Source: Roridomyces roridus (lineage: Eukaryota; Basidiomycota; Agaricomycetes; Agaricales; Mycenaceae). From it: DNA of 64,000 bases. Location: positions 108,523 to 172,522 of the forward strand of contig JARKIF010000069.1 in assembly GCA_029378245.1 (NCBI GenBank). The letters run 5' to 3'. The position numbers and the translations under genes were made by a program. The notes below the pieces were generated by a model. That model searched no databases and had not been told where the DNA came from. It was given only the letters and a program-made list of their open reading frames with translations. Of this stretch, positions 47,201-60,500 are shown one piece after another (the first letter of the stretch is position 1; the number at the start of each line of letters is the position of its first letter).

Positions 47201-47549
47201 GTTACCGAGGCACAGACCAACCGCTACTCGGTGCTCACTATTCGGTGGGGGTTGAACAGACCAGTATCACAACCGGTAGATAAATGACTGTACTGGTGGT
47301 AGTGCCATGAACATACGATGAATCGAACCAAACAGGTTGAAGTGATGGGGGAAGCAAGTCCAGCATAGCCGATTCCCCAGTCCCTCGCGGGTGCCTGCCG
47401 GAATAGGATGCACCACCAAGGAATTATTTAGTGCTCACCATTCTACCGGTCTGGGAAGGGAAAATGAACAGACTGAGATAAGAACCAGTACCCCAAACGG
47501 CAGACAAATATGTATCAAACCAGACCTCCGAAGAGGCCATGGGCCAATC

Positions 47550-49520
47550 TTATTGTGCAGCAACAACTTCGCCCCCGTGTCCTCCATCCAACGCATTTCC
47601 TTCATCGGAGGAAAGACCTAGACTTCCCTCCTCCTCGACCCGACCCGCATTCGCCATGGAAAAGACATCCTTCCCAGCTGTCAGCTCGTGCCCGACCTCT
47701 CCGCGCTCTGTACTCACAGTCCCATGCATCCTGGCCCGGCCGAGTCCCAGCAGCCGCCTCGGCAGGACGGGAACCCAACGAAGCTTCATGAGCCATTCCG
47801 CCATGAGCACACGCGTGTGTGAGCTTACACTCCCGCTGAGTGAGAAGAATGGGATTGATAGACCGTCTGTGTGAGTGCGAATTAGTAAAGCGCTTGGGGA
47901 GTAGATTGGAAGGACGCACGGACAACGATAGATCCTAGGACGATGGACGCGACTATGGGCTGGATCGTTGCAGCAAGAAGTTCCTGCTGATTCGCAGGTG
48001 GATTGTTCGGGTTGGGCAGACGAGTGCGCGCGAGGGTGGATACGAAGACGGCACCGACGCCCATCTATCACCTCTGGTTGGTATTGCAAGACAAATTGCA
48101 AGAACAAACTCACGGGTCCGAAATGCCCTGTAAACAATGCCTCTTGCCAAGTTGCAATTTCCGGAACCCACCGATAAAGTAGCAATACGCTTGGGATCCT
48201 TCGCAGCACGAGGACGACGATGAGCAGCAATACCAACCGCCACGGCGTGATCCCGAACTCTGAGGTGTTGAACGCGTCGAACGGCATCCACGCGCCGATG
48301 TAGACGAAACACCCACAATTGAGGACGAGGTCAATGACAGACGAAAAGACGGAGTTTTCCGTGACCTCGTTGAAGCTTTCGTCCCAAGAGATCGCATTTC
48401 CTGAATCTGTTGTTAGATTGCCGCTCAAAAGCAAATCAGCCGACACGACACACCGCAAGCAAAAGCCGCGAGAAGGTCGTCGCTTCCGATGGTACTTGCG
48501 ATCCCGATGGTAAAGAGAGCTAAAGCAAGATATTGCGCGACGTAGCTTTCACGGTCGATGAATCCGCGGCGGTGCGATACTCTCATCAGGAAGGAGAATG
48601 CCAAACCAAGGAGAGACCCCAGCACGATGCCGAGTATCACTTGGTCTGCGAATAATTAACATGGCTCGCAAGAAGAAAATACACCCACATAACCAGCCGA
48701 TGAGGAACCACTTTCCGATTGCGACCCGACGCGACGCCTCGACGGTGAGATATATCGAAATACTGAGAAACGGATACGCAAGCCCGTCATTCGCAGCAGA
48801 CTCCGCGGAAATGAGGAGTCGCAAGCTCCGCGGAACATGCTTCATCGCATACTTGCCGCCTGGAGACCCTCATTAATAACTCAAGTTGTAAATATCATTG
48901 CAACTCACCAACGATCGTAGCACAAATAATGGGGTCCGTGGGTGTGAGACACGCCGCGATGGCGAGGCACGAGATCAACACTAGCTTTGGGAAAATGAGG
49001 TGAAGGAGCGCTGCAACGACGACCCAGCCGAATGCCATGGTGGGCACGACGAGGACGAGGAGGCTCCGTGCGTGTTTCTTCATGTACGACCCCGGGAGTT
49101 CTACGCCGATAGCAAAGAGGCCCGTAGCGAGGATGATTCGCATGACCTCCAGCGTTATAGCTTCAGAGCCTAACGAGTCCCACGACCTGGGGTTGAAGAC
49201 GTTGGCGCAGAAAGGGCCCACCAGGATCCCGAAAATGGTGCCCAATACGACTTCGTTGATGTACAACTGACGGTGGTCAGTGAGTTGCATTCCAAGTTGA
49301 AGCCAGGGCGCATACCTTCTCCTTAACCAGTAGAGAAACGGTAGAGAACTGGACCTGCATCTCAGCATTTATTCAAACAAACGGTGCGGTATGAACGTAC
49401 AGCGACGACGAAACCGCCCAGACAGATGTACGCCAATCCAGGAGTCGAAATCTGTGGAACAGCAGATGAGGGAAGAAGCAGAGGAAGAGAGGGATGTACT
49501 TGTAAGAGATGCAAGACCAT
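47550..49520 (-). CDS. NHA1/SOD2-type Na+/H+ antiporter 1, copy B
   Basis: Start MVLHLLQ at 49520, spliced to ISTPGLAYICLGGFVVA, then MQVQFSTVSLLVKEK, then the transport core (VELPGSYMKK, LTPTDPIICATIVG, ISAESAANDGLAYPF, GSDDLLAAFACG, SIPFFSL). The membrane part is nearly the same as in copy A. Differences concentrate in the cytosolic tail, which here ends with an acidic, Gly-rich stretch (EEEGSLGLSSDEG…VVAAQ). The role is H+-coupled export of alkali cations at the plasma membrane. I saw no lesion; both copies of this gene may be functional, raising dosage to two, plus antiporter 2 copy B. Confidence 0.85.
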
Positions 49521-49759
49521 GCTTGTGCAGAGTGGATGGAGGGAGGAAGTAGAGTGTTTGATGCCGTTCTCGAGCTGATTGAGCGGGGGGACTCGATCCA
49601 AAATGGTTCAGATCCGATAAGATAATAGAGTACAGCAGAAATTCGAAGCTACGGGCAAATTTTTCAGGTTGGAAAAAAGGCGGCAGAAACAAACCATAAC
49701 ACTAGTTCTATCGATCGACTCCTCCACCGAGCCAGGCCTCCACAGAGGCCTGGCCGATG

Positions 49760-51806
49760 TTATTGCGCCTGTTCAACATCCCTACGCACTCCATCCATCG
49801 CCACCTCAACAACCGGACGCCGCCTATGCTCCTCATCCACTGTAGTCTCACGCGTCTCCGCGTCCACACCGGGGTCTATAACCACATCCACATTCATCTC
49901 CTCGGGCGAGAACGGTTCCGGGGTAACGATCCTGACGGCGGGACCCGCCTCACCGCGCTCTGCGTTATTCTGCCGCAACGCAGGGGCATCATTCGGCACG
50001 TCCTTGGAGCCAAAAACGACTACAGGTCCCCGTCGGAGACCAACGAGCCACTCGTATGGGCCCGTGCTTGTGAGCGTCACCAAGAGCGAACGAGTACGGT
50101 TACGCATAGTTCCGCTAAGTGAGAAGAAAGGAATTGATAAACCGTCTAAACTCAGTTTCAGTCGAGCGCATAAATGAGGAAAACAGGATGGAGTGACGCA
50201 CGAATGATGATAGAACCGAGAACCACAAACGCGACCAAGGGCTGCAAGGTCGCTGCAAGGAGCTCCTGCTGATTCGCAGGTGGGTTGCTGGGGTGAGGAA
50301 GGCGTGTACGGGCAAGGGTGGACACGAATACCGCGCCCACGCCCATCTACAGTTTTGTTGAGACTTTTGCACCGATAGTTATCATGGAAGCTCACCGGCC
50401 CAAAGTGCCCTGTGAACAGGGCCTCCTGCCACGTTTTGATCTCGGGCACCCACCGATAAAGCAGGAGCACGCTGGGAATTCGGCGGAGTGCGAGGATAAT
50501 AATGAACAAAACCACGAGGCGCCATGGCGTGATTCCCAACTCCGGTGTGTTGAACGCGTCAAACGGCATCCACGCGCCGATGTAAACGAAACAGCCACAG
50601 TTGAGGACGAGATCGATCACAGAAGAGAAGACGGCGTCTTCGGTCACTTCGTTGAAATTCTGGTCCCAACTGATCGCGTTTCCTAATAATTTTGCTCGAC
50701 GTGGATCTAAGCATGAAGATAAGATGACGCACCACAAGCAAAGGCTGCGAGGAGGTCATCGCTCCCGATGGTGCTGGCAACACCGATGGTGAACAAGGCC
50801 AGAGCCAGATATTGGGCAATGAAACTTTCGCGGTCGATGTACCCGCGGCGGTGCGACATTTTCATGAGATAGGAGAACGCCAAACCCATCATCGCGCCCA
50901 GAACGATGCCTAGAATGACTTGATCTGACAAGTATCAGCGCAAATGCCGTTGAAGAAGACGGAGGGAACGCACAGAGCCAGCCGACTAGGAACCACTTGC
51001 CGATAGCGACACGGCGTGAGGCCTCGACGGTGAGATATATGGAGATGCTGAGGAAAGGATAAGCGAGTCCGTCATTGGCGGCCGACTCAGCGGAGATTAA
51101 GAGGCGTAGGTTGTGCGGGACGTGCTTGAGAGCGTAGTTGCCGCCTAGAAAGGCGGTCCATAAGCAGCACATCAAGCGCGGAAGAAAGGGACGCACCGAC
51201 GATGGTGGCACAGATGATAGGGTCGGTGGGAGTAAGACACGCTGCAATGGCGAGGCAGGATATAAATACCAGATTGGGGAAGAGGAGATGGATAAATGCG
51301 GCCACGACGACCCAGCCGATGGCCATGGTCGGCACTACAAGGACAAGGAGCCCCTTGGCGTGCTTCTTCATGTATGATCCCGGAAGTTCCACCCCGATAG
51401 CAAAGAGACCCGTCGCAAGGATAACTCGCATGACCTCGAGAGTTATCTCGTCCGTGCGATCGCCCCAGGATCTAGGGTCGAATATGTTGGCGCAGAAGGG
51501 CCCGACCACGACACCGAAGATTGTGCCCAAGAGCACTTCATTGATGTATAGCTAACACAGAGGTGAGCAATCGGGGGTGAGAACGATGTGGAGCACGCAC
51601 CTTTTCCTTGATGAGCAGCGAAATGCTCGAAAACTAGACAATATCAGTCAACTGGGACGGACTCCAGGAACAGGAATGTACAGCGACGACGAAACCACCC
51701 AGACAGATGTATGCTAAGCCAGAAGGCGTGACCTGTGGACTATAAGTCCCGGGAAGCGTTGGACACCGTGCGGGCTCACTTCGAGGAGTTCATGACTGAG
51801 CGTCAT
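49760..51806 (-). CDS. NHA1/SOD2-type Na+/H+ antiporter 2, copy B (intact)
   Basis: Start MTLSHELLE at 51806, spliced in frame to VTPSGLAYICLGGFVVA, then FSSISLLIKEK and LLGTIFGVVVGPF. The ion-binding segment ISCLAIAACLTPTDPIICATIVG is intact here, unlike copy A. AESAANDGLAYPF, STIGSDDLLAAFACG and the PFFSLSG end of the last helix follow. The C-terminal tail of ~110 residues is charged and has no recognised motif. It diverges from antiporter 1 at many positions, so the two antiporters duplicated before the segmental duplication. It lies head-to-head with the EEP gene, whose ATG is 94 bp away, so they may share a promoter. Confidence 0.85.
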
Positions 51807-51899
51807 GGAGGGAGAAGGCAAGACGGGATTGATAATCGTTCGGCGGCTGTGCATCGGATCACTTAGCCGAACGTAGACATCTTGCTTTCGACGCTCTCC

Positions 51900-53183
51900 A
51901 TGCAGGTATGGCTCTTCATCTTCCTCACCCTGCTCAGTATTCCAGCATGGCGACAGATCAAACTGGACTTTTCCCAATCTCCCCGTGCGTCTGTCTCCCC
52001 CTCGGCTTGCTCAGCTCATCGGAGCCTCATCCCTTGCTAGCTCTTCGCCTGGCAACATACAATCTGCGCTACGACTCGCAGCCAGACAATATCACCGTCC
52101 AACAGTCTCTCGAATCGCTCCCAGATCCACTCGTCGGGCCTGGCTACTACCGCAAGGGCGGTGAGCAGCCGTGGAGCATCCGGAGGCTGCGGGTAGCGGA
52201 GCAGTTGCTGCACGAGGGTGTGGTGCTGGTGGGCTTCCAGGAGGCGCTTGTGCGCCAGGTACGTGATCTTGCAGAGCTGCTAGGACCGGACTGGGACTGG
52301 GTGAGTGCCGTCGTTGCCTTGAGACACGTGTGTCACTGACTATGAATAGGTTGGCGTCGGTCGTGACGATGGTGCGATGGCAGGCGAATACAGTCCAATA
52401 TTCTACAAAAAGTGCGTTCTCTTCCCATTTCAATGACCGAAACAAACGCGTACCTTTTCAGGACTGAATTCAACCTAATCTCATACGACTCCTTCTGGAC
52501 TTCGTTCGTCATCTTTTCACCTTACCTTCGTCATACCAATGCCTCTCAGCCACACCCCCTTTAATCCCTCTCGCTACCCCGGTGCCGGCTCTTTCCGCGT
52601 CTGCACAACCGCATACCTCCAACACCGCACCACCAGCCGTAAACTTACAGTCCTCAACACTCAGCTGGACGACCGCTCCGAAGCCCAACGCCAACACGCT
52701 GCATCCATGCTTCTCGCACGCGCACGATATGAATCCCACGCAACTTCCGCCCCCGTCTTTGTCCTAGGGGATTTTAACAGCCCTCCTACAGGCTCTGATT
52801 CCGGGGCCTACGAAATCGCCACGGGCGTGCGTGCACCGGCGACATTGCCAGAGGATTTTGCCAGGCGGTACGCGATACCTGGGGATCAGCAGCAGCCTTT
52901 CGTGCTGCACGATTTGAGGGCACATACCCCGCGTCGCTTCGTGGGTGCCAACCATGCTACGTTTACGGGCTTCACGGCACCGAACGATACCCGCCAGTGG
53001 AGTCGGATTGATTTCGTCTTTGGGGCTGATGGCGGTGGGTGGTAAGTGTGCTTTCTTCTTTCATCTTCGTTGGCTGACGTATCAAATAGGGAGGCTACGG
53101 GGTATAGAGTCGGTAGTGCGCTCACGGACGATGGTGTCCTCGCGAGCGACCATCGCCCTGTATTTGTCGACGTGAAGATCTAA
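51900..53183 (+). CDS. Endonuclease/exonuclease/phosphatase (EEP) family protein, copy B
   Basis: CDS from ATG 51947: join of 51947-52300, 52350-52411, 52462-52503, 52550-53041 and 53090-53183, 347 aa. EEP signature blocks are RLATYNLRY, GFQE (metal-binding Glu), VLGDFNSPP and SDHRPVFVDV (catalytic His). The fold hydrolyses phosphodiester or phosphomonoester bonds; the substrate is unknown. The upstream ATG at 51900 starts the signal-like peptide MQVWLFIFLTLL, which is in frame in the ancestral copy A. In B, indels around 51990-52030 put it out of frame, so translation must begin at 51947 and the secretion signal is lost or altered. The rest is open. Confidence 0.8.
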
Positions 53184-53689
53184 AATCTTGTAGGATCTAT
53201 GTATGTGCTAGCCGAGATTGGAAACAATACAGATAAATAGACGGTACTTCACCATTCAGATGTTGGGAAATCGAGCGTCTCACGATGTCCGATGCTATTC
53301 CGACTTGCCTTGTATCGGTACCTAGTGCCACGGAGAAATTAATTGCTTCAATTGCATTACCAGATTGAAGGTAACATACGACAAATATCAAGGCATACCA
53401 CTGGCGTCGGGTATGCGGACCCGCTCTGTAGGCCCCACAGTTTTTAAACGGCTGTGCCCGTCAAAATCGGTCGTCGACGGGCAGCTAAAACTACCACTAA
53501 CTTGCCCAATCCTGGGTGGATTCCAGGATCGAGGTGGTTACCTTACACATACCCTCGCAAAGCATATTTTTACAACCAATTTACTCGTACTACCCATAAT
53601 TCAAACCTAAAATTTCAACCCAAGTATCGTACATTCTGTGTAAAGATTCAAGAAAGTGCTTGTGTTGCCCGCATTCCTGGTACAATCAC
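53184..53689. other. Intergenic region between EEP copy B and NB-ARC/TPR copy B
   Basis: It contains the internally deleted counterpart of the tRNA-like sequence (about 53258-53300). Otherwise no feature seen. Confidence 0.4.
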
Positions 53690-56600
53690 TTACTTTTTGG
53701 AGGCAGACCATTTGAGTTTGGAAAGGAGTTTGGAGAGCCTCTTGACACCAGTGTGCTGTACATGTCCCTCATACTCCTGGGAGGAAGCCATACCAATGTC
53801 ATCCTTGGCATGGACCAAGTCTCCCTGGGCCTGTGGGATAGCCGGAAGGGTATCCGGATGGACTGCTCCCAAGACCTCCCTGTGTTCGGGAAGACCTTGG
53901 TGTTGAGGGTGTTCTGCTGCCTGCTGCCTGCCTGTAGTATGGGATGTCAAAGCAATGTTCCCGGTGGCAAGGAGCCTGTCGGGATGCTCCTCCCCGAGCA
54001 ACTTCCGATGCTGCTGCAGTGCGGAAAGTTTGAGCAGCTCTGCTTCGCTGTGCCGTCCCAGGTCCGAGTAAGTGACTGCCAGGTTGGTCATGGCACGCAG
54101 CGTATCAGGATGCCCTTCGCCAAGCAGCTTCCGACGCTGCTGCAGTACAGAAAGTTTGAGCGGCTCTGCCTCGCTGTGTCGTCCCAGGTCCGAGTAAGTT
54201 GCGGCAAGGTTGTTCATGGCAACTAGCGTGTCAGGATGCTCTTCGCCGAGCAACTTCTGACGCTGCTGCAGCACGGAAAGTTCGAGCAGCTCGGCGTCAC
54301 TGTACCGCCCTAATTTCCAGTAAGTCGCTGCAAGGTTGCCCATTGCAAGCAGTGTGTGAGGATGCTCATCGCCAAGCAGCTTCCGACGCTGCTGCAGCAC
54401 AGAAAGTTTGAGTGGCTCTGCTTCGCTGTGCCGTCCCAGGTCTGAGTAAGTTGCGGCAAGGGTGCTCATGGCAACCAGCGTGTGAGGATGCTCATCGCCG
54501 AGCAGCTTCCGACGCTGCTGCAGTACGGAGAGTTTGAGCGGCTCTGCTTCGCTGTGCCTTCCCAGGTCCGAGTAAGTGACCGCCAGGTTGGTCATGGCAC
54601 GCAGCGTGTCAGGATGCCCTTTGCCGAACAGCTTCTGACACTGCTGCAGCACGGAAAGTTTGAGTGGCTCTGCTTCAGTGTACCGTCCCAGTTCCGAGTA
54701 TGTCCTTGCAAGGTTGCCCATGGCAAGCAGTGTGTCTGGATGCTCATCACCAAGCAGCTTCTGACGCTGCTGCAGCACAGAGAGTTCAAGTGGCTCTGCA
54801 CTGCTGTATCGTCCCAGTGTTGAGTAAGTGACCGCAAGGTTGGCCATGGCACGCAGCGTGTCAGGATGCTCTTCACCGAACAGCTTCTGACACTGCTGCA
54901 GCACGGAAAGTTTGAGTGGCTCTGCTTCGGTGTACCGTCCCAGTTCCGAGTATGTCCTCGCAAGGTTGCCCATGGCAAGCAGTGTGTCTGGATGCTCATC
55001 ACCAAGCAGCTTCTGACGCTGCTGCAGCACAGAGAGTTCAAGTAGCTCTGCTTCCCTGTACCGTCCCAGCTTTGAGTAAGTGGCCGCAAGGTTAGCCATG
55101 GCAAACAGCGTGTGAGGATGCTCATTGCCGAACAGCTTCTGACGCTGCTGCAGCACAGAAATTTCAAGCAGCTCTGCTTCCCTGTACCGTCCCAGCTTTG
55201 TGTAAGTGGCCCCAAGGTTAGCCATGGCAAACAGTGTGTGAGGATGCTCATTGCCGAACAGCTTCTGACGCTGCTGCAGCACGTGAAGTTCGAGCGGCTC
55301 TGCACTGCTGTACCGTCCCAGTTTGGAGTAAGTGACCGCTAGGTTGCCCATAGCAAGCAGTGTGTCCGGATGATCATCACCGAACAGCTTCCGACGCTGC
55401 TGCAGCACGGAAAGTTCAAGCAGCTCTGCTTCGCTATGCTGTCCCAGTTTTAAGTAAGTGACCGCAAGGTTGGCCATGGCAACCAGTGTGTCAGGATGCT
55501 CATCGCCAAGCAGCCCCCTCTGCTTTTTTAGCTTCAGTTCATACACCCTCCTGGCTCTTTCAAAATTGCCTCCATCATAATAAATGGCCCCATATTGAGG
55601 CCAGAACTGGGAACTTATGGATGCCAAGTCTGGAACAAGATTTTCCACATGAGCTCTCAGCGCAATCCTCCCTAAATATCCATCAGGGCCAAGATCTATT
55701 GCCATGCCCAATACATCCAACATGCATCTTTGGGCTAGCACTTTATTGGATAAAGTGCCCAAGCACCACAGATGCACCAGTGGATGTATGTTCAGTGTGT
55801 TGCTCAATTCATGTCTCTCAATCAGGGAGTATTCCTCAATCTCTGCCACAATATTTCTCAACATTTGTTCCCGCCAACATCCCGCACTTGATACAAAGTT
55901 TTGCAGGAATTCTCTGGCTTCCTGCAGTGATTCAGCTTCATCCCTCTGTTTTTTCACTATCCATTCTGTGGCCTTGGCAAAGATTGACTCTGGAATATTG
56001 CTGTGATGCAATAAAGCACACAGTTGTAAAAATGGGCAGCAACTGGGCTCAGTCTTTCGAAGCTGATTTGCCAGGTTGTATAGATGGTCCATTCATAGTT
56101 ATCATGCCGTGGGCCAGGGTGCTGCCGCAGCAGTTCCTCTTTGTTTTGCCTGTAGATGGATAGATAGTTCATGAGACATTTGAACCTGGCTACATAAGCC
56201 CCAGCTTGGACAATTGCAAGAGGCAGGCATGACAGCTCCTGTGATTTCTGATTGAGTATATGGTCATGATCTGAGTAACTTGCAGCCTACCTGTGCAATA
56301 CCCAGGGCTAATTGGTGGTTCTCATCTGTATTCTCCTTGACTGCTCTTGCAAGCAAAAGAAGAGTTGCATTTTCCTGATCCAAGTTTCCAACTTGCGAGT
56401 GAGAAGCAGGGCCATAAGCAGCCAGTTGTGGGTTTCGGGAAGTGATGATAATGTTTCCATGGGTGCAACGTGGAAAGAATGGGTGGAGATTCAGGTTTGG
56501 ATTGTCTGCATTGTCATAGAGCAGGATCCACTCTTTGTTTTTAGAAATAAGCCACTGAAAGCCAGCTTCTGGTGTTGTTCCAAATCCCTGAGAGATTGCT

Positions 56601-56989
56601 ATGTTCATGAAGGATGTGTTCAGAGCTTCAGAGGAGCTGGCATTGACAATGAACTGTGTTGTATACCTGGAAAAAGTTGTCAATCATTGAGAAACCTCCC
56701 TTAGGAAGTATTCACCCATTGCATGATTCAAGAAATTTCAGAGCTATCTGAGTCTTCCCAGATCCGCCAAGACCATGCAGAACAAACACCATCCTCTTCT
56801 TGTTGTCTGAGGGAAAGTATTGTTGCATCTTGTCAAGAATTTCTTTTCGGCCCTGGAATATGGGAGATGCTGGAGGACACTGGACAAGGGCCAGAGCAGA
56901 GTGGCATTGTTCCTGGGCTACACTGTTTGCTTAGTTGGTTTCACATCTATTGATTGGACACCTACTGATTCTGGCAGTTTCTCGGCCAT
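53690..56989 (-). pseudogene. NB-ARC/TPR NLR-like gene, copy B, frameshifted
   Basis: It has the same exon layout as copy A: start MAEKLPESV at 56989, Walker A GLGGSGKT in exon 2, YDNADN and NIIITSRN in exon 3 (56666-56291), then the TPR exon. A run of T on the coding strand is one base shorter than in copy A near 56030 (VAAHFLQLC becomes VAAHFYNCV), so NB-ARC and TPR halves are in different frames. The first donor is also changed from GTGAGT to GCAAAC. Thirteen TPR units are present and are mutually diverged. A programmed slip at the T-run cannot be excluded but is less likely. Confidence 0.75.
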
Positions 56990-57045
56990 CTGAATAGAAG
57001 CTATCAATGGCAATGAGACCTGACTCTTGTAGAAGCACCAAGAAT

Positions 57046-57198
57046 TTACTTCAAGTTGGTGGTGTGATTTCTGTAAATGAGGGTCCCTCCTTCACCGGGA
57101 CCACCTCCTCCCCCATGTTCACCACCTATTCCCCCCACACCACCTGTGCCACCTGAAAGCCAATTTAAGTACTCAAACCCACTGGAAATTTGTGCCAT
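57046..57198 (-). CDS. Small Gly-rich ORF upstream of NB-ARC/TPR copy B
   Basis: 50 codons from ATG at 57198. It begins MAQISSGFEYLNWLSGG, followed by GGTGGVGGIGGEHGGGGGPGEGG and a short polar end, TLIYRNHTTNLK. Similar Gly-rich motifs are known to me from N-termini next to fungal NLR-like genes, but I cannot name a family. It may be a separate peptide gene, or an exon spliced to the NB-ARC exons. The equivalent ORF in unit A is frameshifted. Confidence 0.45.
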   Translation of the reverse strand: MAQISSGFEYLNWLSGGTGGVGGIGGEHGGGGGPGEGGTLIYRNHTTNLK

Positions 57199-57570
57199 GT
57201 CTACTTGCCGTGTATATGAAAATGTGTCCCCGTCTGTATCTCAGCAGTTGGCAGAGACATTGAGTCGTGTGGTGCGAGTTGGAGGATAAGAGAGGTGTTG
57301 ACGTGGCAGAAGTATTTATGGATCAGATTTGACAAGCACTGCCCTAGTCACTGCCCTGCTCGTGCCTGGCATCGATTGCCCACAGGGGTGAGACCACTCA
57401 CCACGTTTGATGTGATACTCTTGACTCAACTGGCTCCTAGTCCTCAAAAGAAACTGCAAATTGCATTAAACGACCAAGACTATAGTAACATACAACAAAT
57501 TTCAAGACATACAGAACATTATACAAGCAACGAGATACATCAAAGCATTAGTTCGATATTATATGCAGAA

Positions 57571-60500
57571 TTAGATGGAGAGCCAGCGTTTGTAGAGGTC
57601 GACGGCCAGATGGCGCGCGCCCGTGGAGCTGTAGATCATGGAGAGATTATACGCCGCTTCGACGGCACATCCGGTGTCCGTGCGAGTGGAAGCAGCCTCG
57701 AGAGCGAGTTCGTAGTGACGCGCAGCGTCGGAGAGTAGACCTGTGATTCGGCGGTCAGTCCAACCAAGATCGTTAGATTCGACGAGGGAAGGAAGGTACC
57801 TAAAGAATGGAACGTCCGGCCGACGTTGTACTCAATTTCAACAATATGGTCCCCGTCGACGGCTCGGTACGTTCGGTAGCGGGTTATGAAAGCGAGAGCC
57901 TGGGATGGACACTTCAAACTCCGTGCCCACGGCAGAAAAGGATATCTTACCTGCACGATGAAACGCGCGCGATTGCTGCACTGACGCTGCGCCGCACGCC
58001 CGAGCGAAGCTACAGTGATGCAGAGAGAGATCATCGGATCTTCCTCGCAGTGGTCGAACGCCAGGAGGAAGTAATCTGCCAAATTCAGACCAAAGAACGA
58101 AAAAGAATATGGATATGGACACTTACACAACGCACTCTGAAAGCTCCCGGCCGCGAGTAGGACCTGCGCGTAAAAGGCCACGATGACGGGATTATACGCC
58201 TTTGCGACATCCGGGAGTGGCATCTTCCTCTTCATCGACTTTCGGCGCTCAGTCGACTGCCCGCCCTCCTCTTCCTCCGGATCGTCGGGACCAAAATTGA
58301 ACCGCTTCGTCTGCACACTCCATACCAAAGCGTCCGGCCTCAGCGCAGCAGCATCCGCCAGCCGCATCTCACGGTGCAGGTACTTGTGCAGAGTTTGCAA
58401 GGTGAACGAATCGGTCGCCGCCGCTCCGCTGCCCAGCCCAGCCGCCTGCATGCGTAGAGGCTCGTTGTTGAATTGGTTGCCCACATGCAGCTTGCGTGTC
58501 TGCTCGATGATCACCGCTAACACGCCAGCGAATGAAGCACAGGCTGTCGAAATGGGTCAGCGTTGGAATAATGGAGCTAGAGCCATCGTACTCATAAGCC
58601 CGATGCGAATTGCGTTCTGGTAGATAGGTGACTGGTAGGCGCTTGACACGAGTATGTGTCGGAGAACTTCGTCGGCTTGGGTGTACCCTCCCCTCTGGGT
58701 AAGCGTGAATGAATACTGAACACCGAGAGTTAACAGTTGCTCAAACGAGAAAAAATCACAGCGAACCTGGATGATGAGGCGGAGCCAATCGTCGAGACTG
58801 ATACCCCGGAAAACATCGACTTGGTTGAACTTGTCCCCGCTTCTCGTCTTCCGAGCCGTACTCTCATGGGCTAGAACGGAATGAACGAATGTGACGCAGA
58901 AAATGCACGGATACTCACCGAGATCAAACTGGAGGCGCGAAAGCATCTCCTTCTCGTCGCCTGCTTCCTGTTTCACCCGAGATGTTCGCTTCAAAAATAC
59001 GCCTTTGAACACCTGGGAACGATACTCCTCGGTAAATCAAAAACGAGAGAATCCAAAACACATACCCGTGAGGTCGAAAACAACCGCCTATTCTGTCGGA
59101 ACGCCTCGACCAATTTCTCCGTTTCCACAAGCCACTCCCGCGACGCCTCCTCCTCTCCCGCCAGCATCCGCGGCCAAAGTTGTTTCACCCTTCGATATCC
59201 CTCCAACGCCGCCTTCTCCTTCTCCGCCTCCATCTTGTGCACCTCGGCGTTCGAGAGTCGATACTGTGCATTCGAGGTGACGCGCTTGATTCCAGAACGC
59301 AGCGTTTTGTCCTGGATGAGAGGTGCGTTGTCGATCTGCATGTCGGTTGGCTCATCCACGGGGGCGTCGGTCTTGCATTTACGAGTACGGCGTCCGTAAC
59401 GAGAGTCCATGACTACGTCGAGTCAGCAAGCAAATTCGAGAAGTATGTAGGAATAAACACCTTCGAACACGAGGTCCAGCGCCTTACGAGGCTCATTGAG
59501 GACTTCGTAAATTTCAGCAAGGCGCATCTTGACGTCGTTTTCCGTCGGATCCGCCTTGCGAACTACAGTGGGTTCATTAAAAATTCTGGAAATTTGACAA
59601 GCTGACTGACCTGTCTCGTAGATCTCCGCTGCGTCCTGAAGTTCATCCATATTCCTCAGGCAAGCTGCGGTCTTGATGAGGATATCGACGCTGCTCGTCT
59701 AATTACAATGATCAGGCAAACGTAGCATGACAAGAAAGACACTCGATACCGTCTCGTTGGCCCCAAGGACCTCGTACACCGCGCGCGCCTCGGCCCAAAG
59801 CTCACGATCAAAGTACGCGTCGGCGATTTCGACAAACAAAGGCGAGTAATCCATCAGGTCCTGCGATAGAACAATATCGGTGTGCACCTAAACGTATGAG
59901 TGCTCCGAAGAATCAAGCTCGAAACAACTCACTTTGGCCTCTTCCTCGTCGCCCATCCTAATCCGCGCAATCGCAAGTCGATGCCGAGCATTCACATCCA
60001 ACTCATAGTACCCCGGCTCCAAATCATCCGACTCCTCCTCCACCGCCCGCTCAACATCATCATAGTCAAATTCCCGATCGTCGGTACACTCATCCCAATA
60101 CGTTTCAGCGCTCCTCCCTTGCAACCACCTCACGCCCTTGCGTGTAACGTCCACCGCACGTTCATGTTCGCCGAGTGTATTGTACAGATCTGCGAGGACG
60201 AGGATTTCGAGCAGACCAAACCCAGCTCCAGGAGCGTCGACGCCTGTGTCAGCTGCGGGCCCCACACCGGAAGGGAATTTAGTGTGGTAGTGAGTGAAGG
60301 CGTCTTGGAAGAGTGTCTTGCAGGTTTCGAGTTCGCCGAGATCGACGAGGACGGTACGGATTTCGGTGAGGATGTTGAGGTCGTGCGGGAAGCGGTCGAG
60401 GATTCCGAGGAATGCGTTTCGGGTCTGAAAACCAGTTTAGGAAAAGGGTAATGGAAGATGATATAGTTACGCACCGTCCTCATATCGCCAATCTCCTTGC

